NCBI GenBank assembly: GCA_947472655.1
Contig: CANJCG010000030.1
Coordinates: 1-15,769, forward strand
From: Actinomycetota bacterium
GTDB lineage: Bacteria > Actinomycetota > Actinomycetes > S36-B12
Length of the DNA stretch: 15,769 bases
Direction of reading: 5' to 3'
Shown here piece by piece: positions 1-7,254 of the stretch; the first letter of the stretch is position 1, and every line of letters begins with the position of its first letter. The position numbers and the translations under genes were made by a program. The notes under the pieces are model-generated. The model had not been told where the DNA came from. It saw nothing but the letters and a program-made list of their open reading frames with translations, and did no database searches.

Positions 1-380
1 ACGACAATCTCAAGAGCCACCTGGATCAACTGAACGATGCTCGCGCCCAGAACGGGGGTATAGGCCGGAAATTGCACCTTTTTCAGCAATTCACCATTGC
101 TCTTGAGTTGAGTGATGGAAAGGTTGATCAAACCTGAAAATAGATTCCACGTGACCATTCCAGTGAACAGAAACGCTGCGTAGGAAGTTTTGCCGTTGCC
201 CATCACTGGGGCTTGAACCCGGAAAACGATGCTGAATACTGCGGCAAAGATTGCCAACGTGGCTAATGGCTGGACTAACGACCAAGCCCACCCCAGAACG
301 CTTGACCGGTAGCGGGTGGCGAAATCCCGGTTTGCGAAGGCCCAAATCAGCGCATGCTGCTTCTTTAGCTCCTTCAGCAT
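1..380 (-). CDS. ABC-2 type polysaccharide export permease (Wzm/TagG-like), N-terminal part
   Basis: The gene enters from the left edge of the window and only its first 126 codons are present; the family is usually about 260-290 residues. Start is ATG at 378-380; an in-frame TGA lies two codons upstream, so no earlier start exists. The protein begins MLKELKKQHALIWAFANRDF, followed by ATRYRSSVLGWAWSLVQPL (about residues 21-39), the typical entry of Wzm/RfbD/TagG permeases (R-x-RY-x-x-S-x-LG-x-x-W-x-x-x-x-PL). A first membrane helix follows (about 39-53), then a loop and a second helix with the GMVTWNLF signature (74-81), then LLKKVQFPAYTPVLGAS, also family-typical. It would form the membrane channel of an ATP-driven exporter of undecaprenyl-linked glycan; the ATPase partner is presumably beyond the window. 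It is transcribed divergently from the Ig-like genes. The family call is firm; the substrate is inferred from the neighbouring glycosyltransferases. Confidence 0.88.
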   Translation of the reverse strand, partial: MLKELKKQHALIWAFANRDFATRYRSSVLGWAWSLVQPLATLAIFAAVFSIVFRVQAPVMGNGKTSYAAFLFTGMVTWNLFSGLINLSITQLKSNGELLKKVQFPAYTPVLGASIVQLIQVALEIV

Positions 381-518
381 TCGACTTCACCCCAAGTCCA
401 GGCGTGAGGGGCAATCGACAACATATAGCCATGCTAACCAACCGGCCGCTGACCGCTGCGCTCCCACGATATGCAGCGATAAATGACAAATACAAAGTAG
501 CCTGTGAGGAACAAATCT

Positions 519-524
519 AGGAGG
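519..524 (+). promoter_or_regulatory. Strong Shine-Dalgarno site
   Basis: AGGAGG lies 5 nt before the first ATG (530) and 8 nt before the second, adjacent ATG (533). It is the best ribosome binding site in the window and suggests that the Ig-like protein downstream is made in quantity. The spacing slightly favours the second ATG. In the rest of the 149-nt divergent gap (381-529) I see no convincing -35/-10 pair for either direction. Confidence 0.8.
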
Positions 525-529
525 TTCGA

Positions 530-1789
530 ATGATGACACTTGCGCGCCACTCGCGCTCGACCCGCCGCATTGCTACGGCAACGCTGGCCCTTGGAATTGC
601 TGCAGGCACCACTTTGGCGGTAGGCGCTGGAGCTCAGGCTGCAGCAACAGGTGGCGTCTACGCTCCTAACGGCATGGTCGGAGTAGCTGAGCAGATTCAA
701 GTGCAGGTCTCTGGCCTAGCGGGCCAGACCATCACTCTTGGTGTCTCCTCCGGAGCAAACTCCTCAACACTTCAGGCAGTTGTAAATTCCCAGGGCTGGG
801 CTAGTGCCTCGTGGACACCAACGGCCGCCGGTGCTTGGACCATTGCTGCGCTTGGTTCGGCGTTACCTGCAGGATCGACCACGATTACCGTGGCACCCAT
901 GCCGACCTACACCGTTCTTTTAGCTCAGCAGTCGGTTCAACAATATTTTCCCAACACCCTTGAAGGAGCCGTCGTAGCCCCCATTGGCTCTATTGCGCCA
1001 ACTGGCACCGTCTCCTTGGCTACCGCTGGCGGAAATGGCATCACCACTCAGCCACTCTCGGGAACCGTGGGCAACTCGACCTCAACGGTCGGCTTGCCTT
1101 GGACTCCAACTCTTCCTGGAGCAACGGCCATTCAGGCTACTTTCCAGCCAAGTAACGGAAACTTCACATCATCAACAAGTCCGATTTCTCAGCCGTTTGC
1201 CACAACAGCAAACACCACAGTTGCGATGCGCTGGCCGGCTAACTTGTATTCCGGCTCAACCACCGTGCTCCAGGCAGTGCTTGGGGCAGGAATGCCTAAT
1301 GGCTCGGTCGCCTTCTCCATGGATGGCACTGGGATCAGCGGCTCAATTCCAACGGTGAATGGTGTTGCTTCCTATCAATGGACCCCAACAACATCGGGCG
1401 TGCACACCATTGCTGTTTCATACACCGGTAATCCTGTACCGGGTCAAGCTGGCCAAGTCAGTGGCTCAAACTCACAAGTTGTGAATATTCAAGGCGCTCG
1501 CGCCGTTGACAACATCGTGGTTGATCCGCCAACTCAGCCGGTATGGAATATCGCTCAGCCAATCGTGATGACGGCAGGAACAACGGTCACGCTGGCTGCG
1601 ACCACAACATCGAATACCACCGTGTTGTTTAACGAGCAGGGTCCTTGTGTCATTAACGGTTCCGTTCTCACGGCAATCAGCGCTGGTCAATGCCAAGTGA
1701 CTGCATTCACAGCGGGCAATGCAGCATTAAAGCCCGGCACTGAGACCTACACCATCACAGTCAATAAAGCACCAGCAAAGAAGAAGTAA
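530..1789 (+). CDS. Secreted multi-Ig-like-domain surface protein (paralogue 1)
   Basis: The 419-residue protein starts with a Sec signal peptide: a basic N-region (R6, R9, R12, R13), a hydrophobic core at about 14-33 and a likely cleavage near AQAA (35-38). The mature chain is rich in Ser, Thr, Ala and Gly and reads as four beta-sandwich modules, about 42-121, 124-225, 228-320 and 325-412. The first three each carry a WTP motif (W95, W191, W284). The third resembles bacterial Ig-like repeats of the Big_3_5 kind: GSVAFSMDG, then PTVNGVA, WTP and a TGN end. The fourth has the only two cysteines (C373, C388) in GPCVINGSVLTAISAGQC, a module common in actinobacterial surface proteins and a probable disulfide. 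The tail ends in lysines; there is no LPXTG motif or C-terminal membrane helix, so attachment is unexplained. Its closest relative in the window is the next gene. A structural or adhesive role is inference. Confidence 0.8.
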   Translation: MMTLARHSRSTRRIATATLALGIAAGTTLAVGAGAQAAATGGVYAPNGMVGVAEQIQVQVSGLAGQTITLGVSSGANSSTLQAVVNSQGWASASWTPTAAGAWTIAALGSALPAGSTTITVAPMPTYTVLLAQQSVQQYFPNTLEGAVVAPIGSIAPTGTVSLATAGGNGITTQPLSGTVGNSTSTVGLPWTPTLPGATAIQATFQPSNGNFTSSTSPISQPFATTANTTVAMRWPANLYSGSTTVLQAVLGAGMPNGSVAFSMDGTGISGSIPTVNGVASYQWTPTTSGVHTIAVSYTGNPVPGQAGQVSGSNSQVVNIQGARAVDNIVVDPPTQPVWNIAQPIVMTAGTTVTLAATTTSNTTVLFNEQGPCVINGSVLTAISAGQCQVTAFTAGNAALKPGTETYTITVNKAPAKKK

Positions 1790-1795
1790 CTCACT

Positions 1796-1837
1796 AGTAG
1801 AGCCGGGGTTGGGCATACGCCTATCCCCGGCTCTACT
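1796..1837. terminator. Long perfect hairpin between the Ig-like genes; terminator or attenuator candidate
   Basis: AGTAGAGCCGGGG (1796-1808) and CCCCGGCTCTACT (1825-1837) are exact 13-bp inverted repeats. The 16-nt interval can extend the stem after one T-T mismatch (TGGGC at 1810-1814 against GCCTA at 1819-1823, one G-T pair), leaving an ATAC loop. It begins 6 nt after the stop of the first Ig-like gene. No T-run follows on either strand, so it is not a classical intrinsic terminator. It may terminate as the U-less type often proposed for actinobacteria, partly attenuate, or protect the 3' end of the upstream message. Confidence 0.7.
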
Positions 1838-1852
1838 CATGTCTGCAATCAC

Positions 1853-1858
1853 TAGAAT
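1853..1858 (+). promoter_or_regulatory. Possible -10 box for the second Ig-like gene
   Basis: TAGAAT fits TANNNT and lies between the hairpin and the second Ig-like gene; a transcript starting near 1865 would carry a leader of about 20 nt. No convincing -35 is seen 16-18 nt upstream. If real, it would let the second paralogue be expressed apart from the first. Confidence 0.3.
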
Positions 1859-1884
1859 TTAACCCAGACTTATAGGAGTTGTAG

Positions 1885-3111
1885 ATGCGTCGTAGTCGTG
1901 TTGCTCTGGGCGTTATGGGTACTGCATTGCTTGCCCTCGGACTCTCTTTTCCTGCACAGGGCGCTCCTAGAATTACGCCTAGCCCATACCTTGCAACCGC
2001 AAATGGCATGGTCGGTGTGACCGAATCTTTGAATGTTTTCTTTCCAAAAGCGAAAACCACTTCTGTGAGTATTTCAGCGACAAACGGTGCCATCTCAATG
2101 CCAATGAACATTGCGCTTAATCCCGCAGGCTACGGCACCACAACGTGGACTCCCTCCGCTAGTGGGATTTGGACAATCAGCAGTACAGCAATGACTCCAT
2201 CAGTTTCTACTCAAGTTTCGGTTCTTCCCACCGCAACATCAACAGCTATTAACACGCCAAATCAATTGCAATTGAATGTGGAAAACGCAGGAACGACTGC
2301 ATATGTTCGGGCACTTGCCGGCACTGCTCGTCCGCAGGGATCAGTTACCCTGCGCAAATATTTGGTTGGTACAACTGGGCCGGTTCTTGGCACGGGCTGG
2401 TTGCAGCCAACGAGTGACCCACTTGTTTCAGTGGCGAATATTCCTTGGACTCCAGATGCTCCGGGCGCCTTTCCCGTATTTGGAACCTACAACCAGCAGA
2501 CCTTGAATTTCTCGGCATCGACTAGCACAGTTGAGCAACCAGACATTGTTCTATTCGCACCAATGGTGTCCTACCGTTTCGCTCCAGCACTGCGCGTGGG
2601 TCAAGCCTCAAACATCAACGCCGTCCTTTGGTCAGGCATCGTTGAAGGAAGTGTCGGTTTTCTTTTTGATGGAGTTGGCTTACGCGGCTCAGTGCCAACA
2701 ATTAATGGAGTTGCAACAATGAGTTGGACTCCTCCTTCTGAAGGTCTGCATTTTCTTCGCGCAGAATTCACTGGTAACAACTCCGGGTATAGCGGAGTTT
2801 CCTTACAGCAGATCAAGGTACTTCCCGCACTTCCTGCAGATCAGCTCGTAGTGTCTCTTGGCGCATCAACACTCAACGCCACCGGTAAAAATGCAATGGC
2901 TCGAGGCACCAGTCAGGTGTTGAGTTCTCTAGCGAATTCCGGTGCTCCCACACTTTTCCAAATCACTGGGCCTTGCGTGATTGCTGGAAATCGCTTACAT
3001 GCAATTGGAAACGGATCGTGCGTTCTGACTGCTACTTCAATAGGTAGTGGGGCATTTACGCCTGTCACAGTTAACTTCCCGATAACTGTCGGCGATGTTG
3101 CAGCTCTTTGA
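1885..3111 (+). CDS. Secreted multi-Ig-like-domain surface protein (paralogue 2)
   Basis: The 408-residue protein has an AGGAG ribosome site (1874-1878) 6 nt before its ATG. A short signal peptide (basic MRRSR, hydrophobic 6-22) likely ends near AQG (24-26). It follows the same plan as the upstream protein: NGMVGV near the mature N-terminus (40-45), WTP motifs at W88, W188 and W281, a Big_3_5-like third module with GSVGFLFDG (256-264), PTINGVA and TGN, and a last module with GPCVI and a second Cys 15 residues on (C364, C379), the same cysteine spacing as in paralogue 1. Outside these landmarks similarity is low, so the duplication is old or the copies have diverged fast. The DNA looks somewhat more A+T-rich than in paralogue 1. 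There is no sortase signal, membrane tail or lysine end. It converges with the GT4 gene across 33 bp. Probably a surface or matrix protein exported next to the polysaccharide system; partner and ligand are unknown. Confidence 0.78.
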   Translation: MRRSRVALGVMGTALLALGLSFPAQGAPRITPSPYLATANGMVGVTESLNVFFPKAKTTSVSISATNGAISMPMNIALNPAGYGTTTWTPSASGIWTISSTAMTPSVSTQVSVLPTATSTAINTPNQLQLNVENAGTTAYVRALAGTARPQGSVTLRKYLVGTTGPVLGTGWLQPTSDPLVSVANIPWTPDAPGAFPVFGTYNQQTLNFSASTSTVEQPDIVLFAPMVSYRFAPALRVGQASNINAVLWSGIVEGSVGFLFDGVGLRGSVPTINGVATMSWTPPSEGLHFLRAEFTGNNSGYSGVSLQQIKVLPALPADQLVVSLGASTLNATGKNAMARGTSQVLSSLANSGAPTLFQITGPCVIAGNRLHAIGNGSCVLTATSIGSGAFTPVTVNFPITVGDVAAL

Positions 3112-3144
3112 GTTCGCCAGCTGACTGGTGCTCACCGACTTGAA
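3112..3144. other. Convergent gap with a short hairpin
   Basis: Between the stops of the second Ig-like gene and the GT4 gene, CGCCAG (3115-3120) and CTGGTG (3125-3130) can form a 6-bp stem (one G-T pair) with a CTGA loop. An alternative stem, GGTG/CACC (3127-3136), competes with it. No T-run follows on either strand. It may be a weak bidirectional terminator. Confidence 0.3.
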
Positions 3145-4986
3145 TTAATTCGCTCCGCGGCCTTTGATCTTGCGTAGTGGCGCAGTCACTTTCCACGATC
3201 GAGTGTTCTGCATAAAGTCGAGTTCTTGGCGCATCGCATCAACTGCTGATTTGTGCGCAAGAACTTCTGCCGTGAGGTCGTCTGCCTTCAAGACCACAAA
3301 TGACCGAATTCCCATGAAACCTTCTATGGAATTAGTTGCATCGGTGACAACGAGGCTCACTTGCGCCGCTTCTCCAGCCCGCCCATCACCAAGCGGCAAC
3401 TTGATTACCGAGCCGAGATACACCTCTTCTTTGACAGGGCCACCTGGTCCGCTGGCATCGATAGTGACCACGCCTGGCATTGATCGAGTTGAAATGAGTA
3501 ATACCAACGGGCCTGGGACTGGTCGTTCGATTCTAAAATCTGCACGCTTACCCGGACGAAGCTCATTTCCCCAAACCTGCGGTGAACCAAAAGTGCCAAT
3601 CACCGCAGCGTCAACTATTTCGAAATCTCTTTCGCCGCGGGGCTGGCGCAGCATTGGGGTGAGGCCTTCGGCTTGTAGATGTTCAAGTACCTGATCCGCG
3701 TAACCTGAGTCAGGCACTGATGATCCAACTGCAAGCATGTATTCGCGACCAAGTTCGATTGCGGGAACCATCAGGGGCCTGCTTCCTGCAGCTCTCGCTG
3801 CGGCAATTTCGTGATTGATAACTTCAGCAACTTTTTCCCATGTAATGGGTGGCGTGATGTCACTCGCGATGCGAGCTTCAAGATGTGCTCGGTTTTCTAC
3901 ATCCATGACTGCTTCGAGTGCATGCACAAATGCTGATTGATTATTGGTTTCAAAATAAATTGCTAAGTCTCGTCCAGCCTCTCGCATAGAAGAGTTGTCA
4001 GCGACCACAGGGACTTTTCCGAAAGCCAAGCTCTCCGAGATTGGTAAGCCCCAGCCTTCGTAATTTGACGGATACACAGTGAACTGAGCGTGCGAATAAA
4101 AATTGGCGAGTTCTGCATCGCTGACGCTGGAGCTCAACACACTGACCTTGCCGTTGAGCCCGTGGCTTGTTACGTATTCAGTGAGAAATTGTGTTGCATG
4201 CCAACCTAAACGGCCAACACACACCAGGTCAGGAACATTGTCGGCACCATGAGATTCAATGAGTTCTCGCCAAGCATCTAGGGCAAGCAAATGATTCTTG
4301 CGGGATTCAACTGTGCCAACGAAGAGCGCGTACGGGCGCGGCCAAGGATTTTCGCTCGGGTCGCTTTGGGGGGTGAGTCCACAAGGCAAACCAGTTGCTT
4401 GGCCCGCAACTACTTCATATTTGTTTTGCTGCGCATAAGTTTCAAAATCTCTTCGGCTTGAGTGTGAGATTGCTGGTACTCGTGATGCCGTCTGACAAAT
4501 CAAATTCAAGTAACGCTCAAAGAGCTTGTTGACTGCGGCTGTGTGCCCAGTCTGGAGTACTGGAGTGAGGTCATACAACAGGTCAATCAAGATTGCGCCT
4601 TGCGCGTGCGCATCTCTTGCTGCCAGCATTAACGCATCGTTGATCCAAAGAGCGCCAAGAAATACGAGCACGTCGCCTTGTTGAACCTTGACGGGTGCTG
4701 CGGTGCCCGCCCGCGCGATTGCTGCATCTGCGGCTATCGCCAACTCGTCTCTGGTGGCGTCACTTCCTGCTCGCGCACCTCGTTGTATCAAGAGGTGGTG
4801 CTCGGTGTGGGTGAGTTGAACGAAGACCCCTCTGCCGCGATCCAGGAGAACTGGGTGAGCAATGACTTCGGACTTCATTTCAAGAAGTGGGGTGGTCTCG
4901 GCGATGACTCGCTGAACACCAGAAACGGATTCCCGGCGCTGCAGAAATTCGACGAGGTCAGTGACGTCGATCAGCAGGGCGGACAC
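3145..4986 (-). CDS. GT4 family glycosyltransferase with C-terminal beta-rich extension
   Basis: The 613-residue cytoplasmic protein is a retaining GT-B enzyme. The N-terminal domain opens with LLIDVTDLVEFLQ and SGVQRV (22-27), a pattern shared by surface-polysaccharide GT4s. The C-terminal Rossmann domain has the nucleotide-sugar loop FVGTVESRKNH (about 222-232) and EGWGLPISE, giving the EX7E pair E310 and E318. The GT4 core ends near 395. About 200 further residues follow: a segment of alternating beta character (about 460-575) and a tail with NTRSWKVTAPLRK, the SWxxTAPLR element often seen at the ends of O-antigen and capsule GTs. The donor cannot be read; relatives are often mannosyl- or rhamnosyltransferases. 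The start is GTG at 4984-4986, preceded by a TAGGCT box rather than a Shine-Dalgarno site, so the message may be leaderless. It is transcribed divergently from the HTH gene. Confidence 0.87.
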   Translation of the reverse strand: MSALLIDVTDLVEFLQRRESVSGVQRVIAETTPLLEMKSEVIAHPVLLDRGRGVFVQLTHTEHHLLIQRGARAGSDATRDELAIAADAAIARAGTAAPVKVQQGDVLVFLGALWINDALMLAARDAHAQGAILIDLLYDLTPVLQTGHTAAVNKLFERYLNLICQTASRVPAISHSSRRDFETYAQQNKYEVVAGQATGLPCGLTPQSDPSENPWPRPYALFVGTVESRKNHLLALDAWRELIESHGADNVPDLVCVGRLGWHATQFLTEYVTSHGLNGKVSVLSSSVSDAELANFYSHAQFTVYPSNYEGWGLPISESLAFGKVPVVADNSSMREAGRDLAIYFETNNQSAFVHALEAVMDVENRAHLEARIASDITPPITWEKVAEVINHEIAAARAAGSRPLMVPAIELGREYMLAVGSSVPDSGYADQVLEHLQAEGLTPMLRQPRGERDFEIVDAAVIGTFGSPQVWGNELRPGKRADFRIERPVPGPLVLLISTRSMPGVVTIDASGPGGPVKEEVYLGSVIKLPLGDGRAGEAAQVSLVVTDATNSIEGFMGIRSFVVLKADDLTAEVLAHKSAVDAMRQELDFMQNTRSWKVTAPLRKIKGRGAN

Positions 4987-4993
4987 CTCAGGG

Positions 4994-4999
4994 AGCCTA
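4994..4999 (-). promoter_or_regulatory. Possible leaderless -10 box for the GT4 gene
   Basis: Read on the minus strand, TAGGCT is followed by 7 nt (CCCTGAG) and the GTG start. There is no Shine-Dalgarno match in this gap. Actinobacterial leaderless genes typically have a TANNNT element at this distance. No good -35 is visible. A longer transcript from the TAGAAT box at 5119-5124 is the alternative. Confidence 0.4.
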
Positions 5000-5106
5000 G
5001 CGGTAGCAGCGCTTTTTGTGGGGGCCCTGATCGCCAGCTCATGGGCCTGGGTGAACCTGCTTGGTGTTCTTACTTGCCCAGTCTTTCACTTTGCTGCACA
5101 TTCGTT

Positions 5107-5124
5107 TAGTACACTTGTATTCTA
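5107..5124. promoter_or_regulatory. Imperfect palindrome overlapping divergent -10-like boxes; candidate operator
   Basis: TAGTACACTTGTATTCTA matches its own reverse complement at 12 of 18 positions. It contains TATTCT (5118-5123) readable as a plus-strand -10 toward the HTH gene, and TAGAAT (5119-5124) as a minus-strand -10 toward the GT4 gene. It lies about 90 nt before the HTH start, in the only sizeable gap between these divergent genes. The small HTH protein is the obvious candidate ligand. Weak -35 support on both strands keeps confidence low. I see no coding potential or remnant toxin gene in the rest of 4987-5211. Confidence 0.35.
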
Positions 5125-5211
5125 TTACGATCCTGAGATTCCGTCCTGCGCAATAACCCTTGATCCGACGATGCCTCATTGGATCTCGAAAGAAAGTGAA
5201 GGTCTCACTTG

Positions 5212-5520
5212 ATGGACGTTGACCATTGGTCGGATGTGGGCAAGAAGCGTGCCACCACGCCGCAAAGAGTCGCTGCCGAAGCGAGCTCCCTTGGTGCTGA
5301 GATCGCAGGCCATCAACTCTCTGTCTTGCGTAAGTCCCGTGGACTCACACAGCGCCAAGTCGCAGAAATTATGGGTGTCTCACAACGCCGTGTCTCGGCC
5401 GTAGAGCGCGGTGACCTCGATCATTCCGAGATCAGCACACTTCGTTCATACATTGGTGCACTTGGCGGTCAGGTTCGCATCGTTGCCGAATTTGAAGAGG
5501 AGACAGCGCAGATCGCGTAG
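5212..5520 (+). CDS. XRE/HigA-like helix-turn-helix protein
   Basis: The protein has 102 residues from the ATG at 5212; a TTG directly before it could add one residue. An A+G-rich stretch (5190-5202) may serve as ribosome site. Residues 34-68 form a clear HTH_3 fold: HQLSVLRKSRGLTQRQVAE, then IMGVSQRRVSAVERGD, with the recognition helix around SQRRVSAVE. Helices follow (DLDHSEISTLRSYIGALGG) and a strand, QVRIVAEF, as in HigA-type antitoxins and related small XRE regulators. No HigB/RelE-like toxin is adjacent on either strand; the neighbours are a GT4 gene and a membrane protein. It therefore looks like a solitary regulator, perhaps autoregulating and controlling the divergent genes through the palindrome at 5107-5124. 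It shares its reading frame with the next gene, from which it is separated by one TAG and 8 codons. Confidence 0.82.
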   Translation: MDVDHWSDVGKKRATTPQRVAAEASSLGAEIAGHQLSVLRKSRGLTQRQVAEIMGVSQRRVSAVERGDLDHSEISTLRSYIGALGGQVRIVAEFEEETAQIA

Positions 5521-5544
5521 TCGATCTACTCCGCACTGATCATC

Positions 5545-7254
5545 ATGAAATCCACCAAATTCCTCAGGCGTTCATCGGAGATCACCCTTGTCCTTGGTAT
5601 CTGGGCAATTGTGATGTGGGGCGTGGGCGCCAAATGGTGGACGGGCTTCAATTCACCTGACTCCCAGTTTTCGGCCACCCTTGCAATCTTTGGCCACACC
5701 GTTAACGACCGTGCTCTTGATGCTTCCTACTACTGGACCCGTCTTGGTTATCTGACTCCAGTGCGTGGCCTGATCGAAATTTTTGGAACCTTTGCCGGCT
5801 TTGCAATCTGGCGCGGTCTGATGCTTCTTCTCATCATTGCCTCCACCTATTGGATGGCTCGACGACTCACTGGTCGCGCGTTATCCGTAGCTCTGACTTT
5901 TTTTGTTGCTCTGAACTCCATGGTGTTGAGCTACCTCGGCAACACCTACGCCACAGGTTCGGCAATGGCCGCGTCCTTTGTGCTGTTTGCCCTTGGTACG
6001 TCGCGACTTAAACCAACGCCGGGTCGCGGATATTTACTAGCTCAGCCAATCTTCGTTGGTCTCGTTATTGGCTGGCTAGTCATGCTCAATCCGTACAACG
6101 CGCTGCTTTCTGGATTCATCTGGCTAGCAATTCGGGTAGTTGCTTGGTGGGTTGATCGCGTCTCCTTGCTCGCACTGCTGCGTGAATTCTTACTGATCGC
6201 TCTTGGCTTTGTGGTCTCAATCATTGGCTTCCTACTTCTTGGACGCCAGATGTTTCCTGGGCTTAACTGGTTAGAGACGTATCGATCGTGGACTTCGCGT
6301 CTTGATTTTGAAACCTACATAAGTGACACAAATATTTGGACGCGAGATGTTGCATTCTTAGTCTTGCTACTTGCCTTACTTACTTCTGCCTTCGCTCTCG
6401 CACTCGTGCGCAATCGATGGACGTTCGTTGCTTTTGCTATCGCTTTGATGAACATTGCATTCACGTTGGTTTACATGAAACTGATTCCCGGGCCTTGGAT
6501 AGAAGCACCACATTACGCAGCCATGTGCTGGCCGGGCGCACTTGCTGCCATTGTGATCGCAATCGCGGCCATTTATGGTCACCGCCCTGTTGTCTTAGTC
6601 GGTTGGATATTCATTCTCGCGTTGATTGGTTTCATGGTGTGGTCTGGACATTCGGATCGCGTCTTTCCAATGAGTACCGGGTTATCGATCGTCTTGCTTT
6701 CTAGCGCCGTGGTATTTGTGACATTGCTGCTCTGTGCAACTCGAGGATCGCTTGTGGGATGGCTTGCAGTGATGCTGGCACTCATTGTTCTAGGGCTTGC
6801 CTCACAGTTCCTGCAAAATGGGCGAGGCAACCTTGGCATTTTTGGGCAGTACCCCATGAACGCGGCATATTTTGACTATCAAGTTGAAGACCTGATGAAA
6901 TCAAATGTTGCCGCCGAGGAATTCGTTCTAGCCAACACCACATCTACAGATCGCATCGCGACCTGGACAGATCCAGATCGACTCACCTCAACCATTGCCG
7001 CTATGCAACTGTGGGGAATGTACAACAACGTTCCCGAGGGCGCTTCACTAACACCTGATGGCGCGAACGTGCTTCGCGCTTTGCGGCCAACCGCACTGGC
7101 GCTTTATGCACCGCAGCGCTCACAAATTGATGAGTTCTACTCATCCATCCCAGCAGGCTTCGCGCCAAGTTCCTTGCAATGCACGCAGGTTCCTTACCTG
7201 GGTATCGGTTCACCCACTGCTTCAGTCTGTGTCATTCATCTGCTTGCAATGTAG
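5545..7254 (+). CDS. GT-C-like polytopic membrane protein, putative extracytoplasmic glycosyltransferase
   Basis: The 569-residue protein has about 12 predicted membrane helices (first at about 12-29, last at about 400-423) and a C-terminal domain of some 145 residues, probably extracytoplasmic. The loop after helix 1 holds NSPDSQF (D39) and the stretch HTVNDRALDASYYWTRLGYL (51-70). An acidic residue in the first outer loop and an aromatic-rich, Arg-containing following segment are the layout of GT-C enzymes that use polyprenyl-phosphate sugars, so D39 is the best catalytic-base candidate. The tail includes EEFVLANTTSTDRIATWTD and no recognised enzyme motif. The gene begins 24 nt after the HTH stop without a Shine-Dalgarno site, so it is probably co-transcribed with it and translationally dependent. 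Its 3' end overlaps that of the convergent GT2 gene by 19 bp. The GT-C assignment rests on topology and loop pattern only; a flippase or polymerase role is possible. Confidence 0.65.
   Translation: MKSTKFLRRSSEITLVLGIWAIVMWGVGAKWWTGFNSPDSQFSATLAIFGHTVNDRALDASYYWTRLGYLTPVRGLIEIFGTFAGFAIWRGLMLLLIIASTYWMARRLTGRALSVALTFFVALNSMVLSYLGNTYATGSAMAASFVLFALGTSRLKPTPGRGYLLAQPIFVGLVIGWLVMLNPYNALLSGFIWLAIRVVAWWVDRVSLLALLREFLLIALGFVVSIIGFLLLGRQMFPGLNWLETYRSWTSRLDFETYISDTNIWTRDVAFLVLLLALLTSAFALALVRNRWTFVAFAIALMNIAFTLVYMKLIPGPWIEAPHYAAMCWPGALAAIVIAIAAIYGHRPVVLVGWIFILALIGFMVWSGHSDRVFPMSTGLSIVLLSSAVVFVTLLLCATRGSLVGWLAVMLALIVLGLASQFLQNGRGNLGIFGQYPMNAAYFDYQVEDLMKSNVAAEEFVLANTTSTDRIATWTDPDRLTSTIAAMQLWGMYNNVPEGASLTPDGANVLRALRPTALALYAPQRSQIDEFYSSIPAGFAPSSLQCTQVPYLGIGSPTASVCVIHLLAM

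Noticed and set aside
91..495. 134-codon minus-strand open frame covering the permease
   Set aside because: Its product has no family features; the neighbouring frame, starting at 380 and running off the window, encodes a clear ABC-2 permease.
3164..3694. 176-codon plus-strand frame antisense to the GT4 C-terminus
   Set aside because: Composition is Ser/Arg/Pro-rich as expected for a shadow frame, with no start context or family signature.
4678..5109. 143-codon plus-strand frame over the GT4 N-terminus, possible toxin partner of the HTH gene
   Set aside because: It is antisense to well-conserved GT4 sequence, is low in recognisable structure and does not resemble HigB/RelE.
5107..5520. Toxin-antitoxin operon
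   Set aside because: Only the antitoxin-like HTH protein is present; neither side has a small toxin-like frame.
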